Positions 1 to 5,756 of a stretch of DNA of 6,667 nucleotides are shown one piece after another. The stretch is from Paracoccaceae bacterium (GTDB taxonomy: Bacteria; Pseudomonadota; Alphaproteobacteria; Rhodobacterales; Rhodobacteraceae): contig JAESQH010000178.1 of the NCBI GenBank assembly GCA_016765235.1, forward strand, positions 1,398-8,064, in the 5' to 3' direction. Under the pieces are notes generated by a model. The model ran no database searches. It was not told the DNA's origin and saw nothing but the letters and a program-made list of their open reading frames with translations. Position 1 is the first letter of the stretch, and each line of letters starts with the position of its first letter. The translations under genes were made by a program, and so were the position numbers.

Positions 1-646
1 GTCTGGGGAATTGCCCAAGGAAACGACGTTGATCGGCTTTGCGGGGGCACCTTGGACGGTTGCAACGTACATGATTGCTGGTCGTGGCACGCCCGATCAA
101 GCACCAGCGCGGGAATGGATGTACCGCGATCCGGCGGGGTTTGGGCAATTGATTGACCTGATCACAGAATCAACAATTGAATATTTGGCGAAACAGGTTG
201 AGGCCGGTGCAGAAGTTATCAAATTATTCGACAGCTGGTCTGGTGCGCTTGGTGGCTCTTGTTTTGAAGAATATGCGTTGAAACCTGCCGTCAGGATAGC
301 GACCGAGTTGAAAGCTAGGTTCCCGGGGTTGCCTGTGATTGGCTTCCCGCGTGGTGCGGGTGGCGGGTATATCAAATTTGCAGATGCCGGTGTGTTTGAC
401 GGTGTTGCTATTGATACGTCGGTTCCGGCTGATTGGGCGCGTGACGAGTTGCAGAGCAAAGTCACTGTACAAGGTAACCTTGACCCGATGCTGTTGATCA
501 CCGGCGGCGAGTCTTTGGAGCGCGAAACCAAACGTTTGTTAAATATTCTTGGTAAGGGTCCGTATATATTTAATCTGGGCCACGGGATTACGCCGCAAGG
601 TGATCCGGAAAATGTAGAAAAAATGTTGAGAGTTATCAGAGGGTAA
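1..646 (+). CDS. hemE: Uroporphyrinogen decarboxylase, 5'-truncated by window edge
   Basis: HemE removes the four acetate carboxyl groups of uroporphyrinogen III to give coproporphyrinogen III, a cytoplasmic cofactor-free step of heme and chlorophyll synthesis. The frame is open from base 2, so the true start lies upstream. The TTG at 11 is an internal Leu codon, not a start. About 214 residues are present of a family length near 340-350, so roughly the first 130 are missing. Visible family marks are the GFAGAPWTVATYM segment (about 35-73), whose Tyr codon (68-70) matches the active-site Tyr; the FDSWSG segment (about 227-244), with the conserved active-site Ser; GNLDP (about 475-489); and NLGHGITPQGDPENV near the C-terminus, with the conserved His at 581-583. 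The stop TAA is at 644-646, four bases before hemJ, so the two are probably co-transcribed. Nothing suggests a defect in the visible part. The assignment is secure. Confidence 0.97.
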   Translation, partial: SGELPKETTLIGFAGAPWTVATYMIAGRGTPDQAPAREWMYRDPAGFGQLIDLITESTIEYLAKQVEAGAEVIKLFDSWSGALGGSCFEEYALKPAVRIATELKARFPGLPVIGFPRGAGGGYIKFADAGVFDGVAIDTSVPADWARDELQSKVTVQGNLDPMLLITGGESLERETKRLLNILGKGPYIFNLGHGITPQGDPENVEKMLRVIRG

Positions 647-650
647 CTGA

Positions 651-1103
651 ATGTCCGAATTACTTACATCAGCCTATCCGTGGATATTGTCGCTGCATCT
701 GGTGTCAGTGATCTCTTGGATGGCCGGCATGTTTTATCTGCCAAGGCTGTTTGTATATCATGCCGAAACGGCGCCTGTTGGCAGTGAACAGTCCGAGATA
801 TTCAAAGTAATGGAGCGCAAGTTACTTCGTGCAATCATCAATCCGGCGATGACAGCGACATGGATATTTGGACTGCTGCTGGTTTTCACGCCCGGCATTA
901 TCGATTGGACGTCGATTTGGCCGTGGGTCAAAGCGGCGATGGTGATCGGGATGTCTGGCTTTCATGGCTGGCTCTCTGCTCGCCGGAAAGAGTTTGAACG
1001 AGACGAAAACACCCGCAGCGGTCGCACTTACCGCCGGGCTAACGAAATACCGACGGTGTTGATGCTGATCATCGTATTTATGGTTATTCCGAAGCCATTT
1101 TAA
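651..1103 (+). CDS. hemJ: Protoporphyrinogen IX oxidase HemJ (UPF0093 membrane protein)
   Basis: HemJ oxidises protoporphyrinogen IX to protoporphyrin IX in the cytoplasmic membrane. It is the form used by many alphaproteobacteria and cyanobacteria in place of HemG or HemY. The 150-residue length fits the family. The first helix (about residues 10-31) carries the family pattern LHLVSVISWMAGMFYLPRLF with His16, followed by the VYHAE motif (35-39). Further hydrophobic segments lie at about 64-84, 90-108 and 133-147, giving a four-helix protein. A basic stretch (RRKEF, then RTYRR) lies between the last two helices, and N131-E-I-P134 begins the fourth, as in homologues. The ATG at 651 has an AGAGGG Shine-Dalgarno sequence (638-643) seven bases upstream, overlapping the end of hemE. 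Being next to hemE supports a heme role. It was formerly annotated as a conserved hypothetical or CopD-like protein. Family membership is certain; the enzymatic role is inferred from homologues. Confidence 0.93.
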   Translation: MSELLTSAYPWILSLHLVSVISWMAGMFYLPRLFVYHAETAPVGSEQSEIFKVMERKLLRAIINPAMTATWIFGLLLVFTPGIIDWTSIWPWVKAAMVIGMSGFHGWLSARRKEFERDENTRSGRTYRRANEIPTVLMLIIVFMVIPKPF

Positions 1104-1110
1104 TCAATAA

Positions 1111-1142
1111 TTGACATTTGGCTGAAAAAACCGATATATAAC
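1111..1142 (+). promoter_or_regulatory. Probable sigma70-type promoter for rho
   Basis: A perfect TTGACA -35 hexamer (1111-1116) is followed by the AT-rich block TATATAAC (1135-1142). Read as TATATA the spacer is 18 bases; read as TATAAC it is 20. It lies just after the hemJ stop codon and about 95 bases before the rho start, which gives rho its own promoter and a leader of about 90 nucleotides. No terminator for the heme genes is seen between hemJ and this site, so read-through from upstream is also possible. The call rests on consensus match only. Confidence 0.55.
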
Positions 1143-1151
1143 GACAAGCAC

Positions 1152-1166
1152 GGGCGGTCCTCGCCC
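1152..1166 (+). other. Small GC hairpin in rho leader
   Basis: GGGCG (1152-1156) and CGCCC (1162-1166) form a 5-bp stem around a 5-base loop, shortly after the predicted rho promoter. No T-run follows, so it is not a standard intrinsic terminator. It may be a structural element of the rho 5' leader, or chance. Confidence 0.25.
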
Positions 1167-1237
1167 AGAATGTGCGCTCCCCAATTGAAAAGCTTTGCAT
1201 GGCGAATGTCGTGTGGGCGTAGAACTATGGTAAAATT

Positions 1238-2509
1238 ATGGAAATCGAAAAACTATCTTTGGCTGAACTGAAGGCTAAAACTCCGGCGGACTTGTTGGCA
1301 ATGGCCGAAGATCTGGAGATCGAAAACGCGACCACGATGCGTAAAGGCGATATGATGTTCGCGATCCTCAAGGAAATGGCCGAGGATGGCGTCGAGATTT
1401 CCGGTGACGGGGTGGTTGAGGTTCTGAAAGACGGTTTCGGCTTCTTGCGCTCACCTGCCGCCAACTATTTGGCTGGCCCAGAGGATATTTACGTTAGCCC
1501 CGAACAAATCCGCAAGTTTTCGCTGCGGACTGGTGATACAGTTGATGGTGTTATCAATGCGCCCGGTGAAGGCGAAAAGTATTTCGGGTTGGTGGATGTT
1601 GCGTTGATCAACTTTGAGGATCCCGAAAAGTCCAAACACAAGATTAACTTTGACAACCTGACACCGCTTTATCCGGACGAGCGGCTGATTATGGAAATCG
1701 AAGACCCTACGATTAAAGACAAAACCCCACGGGTTATTGATCTGGTTGCGCCTATTGGCAAGGGGCAACGGTCATTGGTTGTGGCACCGCCAAGAACTGG
1801 TAAGACTATGATTTTGCAGAATATTGCGAAATCGATTGCTGCGAACCATCCAGAGTGTTTCTTGATTGTGCTGCTGGTTGACGAGCGTCCGGAAGAAGTT
1901 ACTGATATGCAACGTAGTGTTAAAGGCGAAGTTGTTGCCTCGACCTTCGATGAGCCAGCGTCGCGCCACGTAGCGGTCGCTGAAATGGTAATCGAGAAAG
2001 CTAAACGGCTTGTGGAGCATAAACGTGACGTTGTGATCCTGCTGGATTCCATTACGCGTCTGGGTCGTGCGTTTAATACTGTGGTGCCTTCATCCGGCAA
2101 GGTTCTAACTGGCGGTGTAGATGCAAACGCGTTGCAACGCCCGAAACGTTTCTTCGGTGCGGCCCGTAACATCGAAGAGGGTGGCTCGCTTACGATTATC
2201 GCGACTGCGTTGATTGATACAGGTAGCCGTATGGACGAGGTTATCTTCGAAGAGTTCAAAGGAACGGGTAACTCTGAGGTTGTTCTTGATCGCAAAATTG
2301 CCGATAAACGGGTGTTCCCGGCGATCGACATTCTGAAATCCGGCACGCGGAAAGAAGAGCTGTTAGTGGAGAAATCCGAACTGACGAAGATGTTCTTGCT
2401 GCGGCGTATCTTGAACCCGATGGGTACAACGGATGCTGCAGAATTCTTGCTTGGCAAGATGAAGCAGACAAAGACCAACTCCGAATTCTTCGATTCAATG
2501 AACAGCTAA
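1238..2509 (+). CDS. rho: Transcription termination factor Rho
   Basis: Rho is a homohexameric RNA helicase-ATPase that loads on unstructured nascent RNA and releases RNA polymerase. The protein has 423 residues, close to E. coli Rho (419). Residues 1-50 form the helical N-terminal domain. Residues about 55-125 are the cold-shock-like primary RNA-binding domain, with DGFGFLRSP at 65-73 and the DIYVSP and FSLRTGD blocks. The ATPase core follows: Walker A APPRTGKT at 183-190 (Lys189), VDERPEE at 214-220, Walker B VVILLD at 265-270, the Q-loop TGGVDAN at 291-297, the R-loop KGTGN at 341-345, and the arginine finger expected at Arg371 in SGTRKEE. E. coli has Lys-Ala where this protein has Arg186-Thr187 in the P-loop. 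ATG 1238 is the only sensible start, because an in-frame TAG lies at 1220-1222; no good Shine-Dalgarno sequence is seen. It is probably transcribed alone, from the promoter at 1111 to the terminator at 2531. Confidence 0.98.
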   Translation: MEIEKLSLAELKAKTPADLLAMAEDLEIENATTMRKGDMMFAILKEMAEDGVEISGDGVVEVLKDGFGFLRSPAANYLAGPEDIYVSPEQIRKFSLRTGDTVDGVINAPGEGEKYFGLVDVALINFEDPEKSKHKINFDNLTPLYPDERLIMEIEDPTIKDKTPRVIDLVAPIGKGQRSLVVAPPRTGKTMILQNIAKSIAANHPECFLIVLLVDERPEEVTDMQRSVKGEVVASTFDEPASRHVAVAEMVIEKAKRLVEHKRDVVILLDSITRLGRAFNTVVPSSGKVLTGGVDANALQRPKRFFGAARNIEEGGSLTIIATALIDTGSRMDEVIFEEFKGTGNSEVVLDRKIADKRVFPAIDILKSGTRKEELLVEKSELTKMFLLRRILNPMGTTDAAEFLLGKMKQTKTNSEFFDSMNS

Positions 2510-2530
2510 CGCATCTGCCGTGCAATTGAG

Positions 2531-2555
2531 AACCCGAGCATAGTCTCGGGTTTTT
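2531..2555 (+). terminator. Intrinsic terminator after rho
   Basis: AACCCGAG (2531-2538) and CTCGGGTT (2545-2552) form an 8-bp stem with a 6-base loop. A T-run at 2551-2555 partly shares the end of the stem. It starts 22 bases after the rho stop. The opposite strand has no matching T-run, so it acts on + strand transcripts only. It ends just 13 bases before the first possible mnmE start, so mnmE expression must depend on read-through or on a promoter not recognised here. Confidence 0.88.
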
Positions 2556-2568
2556 ACATTAATTACAA

Positions 2569-3879
2569 ATGGATACAGTTATGCACGATACAATCTTTGC
2601 ATTGGCAACGGCGCGTGGCCGGGCGGGTGTTGCGGTTGTGCGCGTGTCCGGGTCGCTAGCTTGGGATGCGGTATCTAGATTGGTCAACGATCTGCCAGAA
2701 CCTAAGCGGGTTGCGGTTCGTGTTGTTCGTGATCTGGATGGAGAACCGCTTGACGAAGCCCTAATCTTGACCTTCGACAAGGGTGCAAGTTTTACTGGCG
2801 AGCGCGTGGTTGAAATGCATCTGCATGGCTCCGCCGCGGTTGTGGCAGCGGTTTTGCGGGAGCTGTCGAATTGCGAAGACGTCAGGTTGGCGGAGGCAGG
2901 TGAGTTCACACGCCAAGCACTCGATAATGGGCGATTGGATTTGGCGCAGGTTGAAGGTTTGGCCGATCTGATCGACGCTGAAACCGAAGCACAGCGGCGC
3001 CAAGCGCTGACAGTGATGCGCGGTGCGTTGAGCAAGAAAACACAGGTCTGGCGCGAAACATTAATACGCGCGGTGGCGTTACTGGAAGTTACAATCGATT
3101 TCGCAGATGAAGACGTTCCTGTAGACGTTGCGCCAGAAGTGCTTGCGCTGATCGACGATGCCCGAAGTGGAATGCAGATCGAGGCGGACGGTAGCAGCAT
3201 TTCTGTAAGGATTCGCGATGGGTTTGAAGTGGCGATTATCGGGCGTCCGAATATTGGAAAATCCACCCTTTTGAATATGTTATCTAAAAAAGATGCAGCG
3301 ATTACATCTGCGATTGCCGGTACGACGCGCGATGTTATCGAGGTTCGGATGGACCTTGGCGGGTTGCCGATCACGTTGCTTGATACCGCCGGACTACGAG
3401 AATCGGATGACGAGATCGAGATCTTGGGTGTTGAACGCGCGAAGGATCGTGCGGAGGCAGCGGACATTCGTGTGTTTTTACTCGAATCTGGAGAGGCGCA
3501 CGAAGATTTGGGAGTTGCGTTCAAATCAGGCGATGTAATCGCATATGGCAAGGCCGACGTATCGCGATCTGTAGGGCTATCTGTATCCGGTTTAACCGGC
3601 GCAGGTGTCGAGGAACTGTTGGCGCGGCTGTCCGAAGAGCTTGAAGGCAGAGCCGCAGGCGCAAGTTCAGCGGTCAGAGAACGGCATCGGATCGCCTTGA
3701 TAAACGGGATTTCAGCACTAAATGACGCTGAAGTTCACGTGAATGCGGGCGCAGAATGGTCAGATTTGGCCGCAGAAGACATGAGACAAGCCTTGCGATC
3801 TCTTGATTCTATGATAGGGCGTGTGGATGTGGAAAATGTTCTGGACGTGATTTTTTCCAGTTTCTGTATCGGAAAATAG
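2569..3879 (+). CDS. mnmE: tRNA modification GTPase MnmE (TrmE)
   Basis: MnmE, with MnmG, installs the (carboxymethyl)aminomethyl group at C5 of wobble U34 in several tRNAs, using GTP, a folate one-carbon donor, FAD and NADH. The N-terminal folate-binding domain (about 1-120) begins with DTIFALATARGRAGVAVVR. A helical domain follows, interrupted by the G domain (about 220-365): G1 GRPNIGKST at 225-233 with the potassium-binding Asn228, G2 TTRD at 252-255, G3 DTAG at 272-275. The C-terminus is FCIGK (432-436) with the family's conserved Cys433. At the G4 position NKxD is replaced by GKAD (327-330), and the DTAG-to-G4 stretch looks about ten residues shorter than in E. coli. ATG 2569 and the in-frame ATG 2581 (Met5) are both possible starts; 2581 aligns better with family N-termini, and neither has a convincing Shine-Dalgarno sequence. 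It sits just after the rho terminator and 11 bases before the preferred mnmG start. Confidence 0.97.
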   Translation: MDTVMHDTIFALATARGRAGVAVVRVSGSLAWDAVSRLVNDLPEPKRVAVRVVRDLDGEPLDEALILTFDKGASFTGERVVEMHLHGSAAVVAAVLRELSNCEDVRLAEAGEFTRQALDNGRLDLAQVEGLADLIDAETEAQRRQALTVMRGALSKKTQVWRETLIRAVALLEVTIDFADEDVPVDVAPEVLALIDDARSGMQIEADGSSISVRIRDGFEVAIIGRPNIGKSTLLNMLSKKDAAITSAIAGTTRDVIEVRMDLGGLPITLLDTAGLRESDDEIEILGVERAKDRAEAADIRVFLLESGEAHEDLGVAFKSGDVIAYGKADVSRSVGLSVSGLTGAGVEELLARLSEELEGRAAGASSAVRERHRIALINGISALNDAEVHVNAGAEWSDLAAEDMRQALRSLDSMIGRVDVENVLDVIFSSFCIGK

Positions 3880-3882
3880 GAG
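3878..3882 (+). promoter_or_regulatory. Ribosome binding site for mnmG
   Basis: AGGAG overlaps the mnmE stop codon (TAG 3877-3879). Spacing decides between three in-frame mnmG starts. GTG 3882 shares a base with the site, GTG 3891 is 8 bases downstream (near ideal), and ATG 3900 is 17 bases downstream (too far). This favours GTG 3891. The interval between this site and the start codon lies inside a parS palindrome. Confidence 0.6.
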
Positions 3883-3898
3883 TGTTTCACGTGAAACA
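3883..3898. other. parS: parS centromere-like ParB-binding site 1
   Basis: TGTTTCACGTGAAACA is a perfect 16-bp palindrome identical to the consensus chromosomal parS bound by ParB (Spo0J). The symmetry stops exactly at 16 bp, because the flanking bases G and T do not pair. It covers the spacer, the start codon and the first codons of mnmG; read as protein in the mnmG frame it contributes FHVKH. A second identical copy lies 1,917 bp downstream and parA begins within 2.5 kb, which is the setting expected for an origin-proximal partition locus. Function is inferred from the exact consensus match and context. Confidence 0.93.
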
Positions 3899-5756
3899 TA
3901 TGTTCGATGTAATTGTAATTGGCGGCGGGCACGCTGGCTCAGAGGCGGCTCAGGCAGCGGCCCGGATGGGTGTGAAGACCGTTCTGGTCACGTTGGCATT
4001 TGATAAAATTGGTGAAATGTCCTGTAATCCTGCGATAGGTGGCCTTGGAAAGGGACACCTTGTCCGGGAAATCGACGCACTAGACGGAGTTATGGGCCGC
4101 GTGGCGGACCGAGCGGGTATCCAGTTTCGACTGCTTAACCGCCGAAAAGGGCCGGCTGTTCAGGGTCCGCGAGCGCAAGCAGATCGGCGAATTTACAAAG
4201 CGGCGATGCAAGCGGAGTTCAAAAGCAAACATAATCTGGAGGTTTTGGAAGCGGAAGTTTCGGATTTGATCGTTGTGAATGGCTCGGTTGAAGGTGTTGT
4301 TCTTGCTGATGGCAGTGAAATTACTGCGGGAGCCGTTATTCTTACAGCGGGAACCTTTTTGCGTGGGGTAATCCATATCGGAAACAAAACGCATACAGGT
4401 GGCCGTATGGGCGACAAATCGTCAGTGGCTTTGGCTGAACGGATTGATGCGCTAGGCCTGCCCTTGGGTCGCTTAAAGACCGGTACGCCGCCCAGACTGG
4501 ATGGACGAACCATCAATTGGGATGGGCTGGAGATGCAAAAAGGCGACGACACGCCTTCAATGTTTTCGTTCATGTCTGATGCACCTGTGGCGCGTCAGGT
4601 GTCTTGCGGTATTACCCATACCAACAATCAAACACATGATATTATTAGGGAAAATCTTGAAAAGTCGGCTATGTATGGTGGACAGATCGAAGGTGTTGGC
4701 CCCAGATATTGCCCTTCAATCGAAGATAAAATTGTCCGGTTCGCTGATAAAAGCACCCACCAGATTTTTCTGGAACCGGAGAGCCTTAGTGATTCAACCA
4801 TATACCCCAATGGTATTTCAACATCGCTACCATTGGACGTGCAAGAGGCCTACGTAGCTTCGATCAAGGGTTTGGAAAATGTAAAAATTCTCCAGCCAGG
4901 TTATGCTATCGAGTACGACTATATCGACCCAAGGGCGTTGCGCTCCACTTTGGAGGTTAAGGCGGCGCCCGGGCTTTATTTCGCAGGTCAAGTGAATGGT
5001 ACAACTGGATATGAGGAGGCGGCCGCGCAAGGGCTTGTGGCCGGATTGAACGCCGCTCTGGCGGTTAACGGCCGCGAGCCGGTACTTTTCGACCGCGCTG
5101 ATGGTTATATCGGTGTGATGATCGACGATTTGGTAACACGCGGTGTTTCAGAGCCATACCGAATGTTCACATCGAGGGCCGAGTACCGGCTTTCTTTGCG
5201 GGCAGATAACGCTGACCAGCGACTTACGCCGATTGGAGTGTCGTTGGGCTGTGTTTCAGATCAGCGGAAAGCCGCGTTTGATGAACGCATGGTTTCTTTA
5301 ACCGAAGCCAAAGAAAATTGCGGAAACCTTTCAGTTTCTCCAAAGGAGGCAGGAAAATTCGGCATTAAAGTCAATCAGGACGGTGTCCGCCGTACGGCGC
5401 TGGATTTACTGACTTATCCAGATGTTAACATTTCAAGACTTTCAAGTATTTGGCCAGAACTATCAGACGTTCCTGCAAAGATAGCACAACAGGTAGAGAA
5501 CGACGCGCGCTATGCCCATTATATCGTTCGTCAGAAGAAAGACGTGGAAGCTATGCGGCGGGACGAGGCGCTGCGGATTCCGACGAACACGGATTATGAA
5601 AACATCGTGGGATTATCCAACGAATTGCGCGGTAAGCTTACTAATATCCAACCGGCAACGCTGGGGCAGGCTGGGCGAATTGACGGGATGACGCCTGCGG
5701 GGCTGACATTGATACTCGCCAATATACGTAAACCGAAAAAGAAACGCTCGGCATGA
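3891..5756 (+). CDS. mnmG: tRNA uridine-5-carboxymethylaminomethyl synthase MnmG (GidA), FAD-dependent
   Basis: MnmG is the FAD- and NADH-using partner of MnmE in C5 modification of tRNA wobble U34. From GTG 3891 it has 621 residues, the normal family length. The FAD dinucleotide fold is GGGHAG at 11-16. CNPAIGGLGKGHLVRE carries the conserved Cys45. GIQFRLLNRRKGPAVQGPRA follows at about 82-101. The first GidA signature GPRYCPSIEDKIVRF contains the catalytic-type Cys274, and the second signature is AGQVNGTTGYEE at about 365-376. The tRNA-binding C-terminal domain ends with GLSNELRGKL and IGQA-like LGQAGRI motifs. Other in-frame starts are GTG 3882 (adds MFH) and ATG 3900 (removes VKH). I chose 3891 for its AGGAG at 8-base spacing. 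The start region is a parS site, so nucleotide choice there is constrained by ParB binding. The stop overlaps the rsmG start (ATGA). Confidence 0.97.
   Translation: MKHMFDVIVIGGGHAGSEAAQAAARMGVKTVLVTLAFDKIGEMSCNPAIGGLGKGHLVREIDALDGVMGRVADRAGIQFRLLNRRKGPAVQGPRAQADRRIYKAAMQAEFKSKHNLEVLEAEVSDLIVVNGSVEGVVLADGSEITAGAVILTAGTFLRGVIHIGNKTHTGGRMGDKSSVALAERIDALGLPLGRLKTGTPPRLDGRTINWDGLEMQKGDDTPSMFSFMSDAPVARQVSCGITHTNNQTHDIIRENLEKSAMYGGQIEGVGPRYCPSIEDKIVRFADKSTHQIFLEPESLSDSTIYPNGISTSLPLDVQEAYVASIKGLENVKILQPGYAIEYDYIDPRALRSTLEVKAAPGLYFAGQVNGTTGYEEAAAQGLVAGLNAALAVNGREPVLFDRADGYIGVMIDDLVTRGVSEPYRMFTSRAEYRLSLRADNADQRLTPIGVSLGCVSDQRKAAFDERMVSLTEAKENCGNLSVSPKEAGKFGIKVNQDGVRRTALDLLTYPDVNISRLSSIWPELSDVPAKIAQQVENDARYAHYIVRQKKDVEAMRRDEALRIPTNTDYENIVGLSNELRGKLTNIQPATLGQAGRIDGMTPAGLTLILANIRKPKKKRSA

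Noticed and set aside
11..13. TTG at 11 as the start of hemE
   Set aside because: The frame is open upstream to the window edge and homologues have about 130 further residues before this point, so the gene is cut by the window, not short.
1152..1166. Hairpin after hemJ as an intrinsic terminator of the heme genes
   Set aside because: The stem is only 5 bp and is not followed by a T-run, and it lies downstream of the predicted rho promoter.
1669..2478. Minus-strand open frame of 269 codons opposite rho
   Set aside because: It is antisense to the conserved ATPase core of rho, Ser/Arg-rich, and matches no family I recognise.
2559..3551. Long minus-strand open frame of 330 codons opposite mnmE
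   Set aside because: It is antisense to a full, motif-rich mnmE, has a low-complexity Ser/Arg/Thr-rich composition typical of shadow frames, and has no recognisable domain.
5414..5422. DnaA-box-like TTATCCAGA, plus a weaker match at 5613-5621, suggesting a replication origin
   Set aside because: These are isolated near matches inside mnmG coding sequence. There is no cluster, no AT-rich unwinding region and no intergenic space, so there is no support for oriC within the window.
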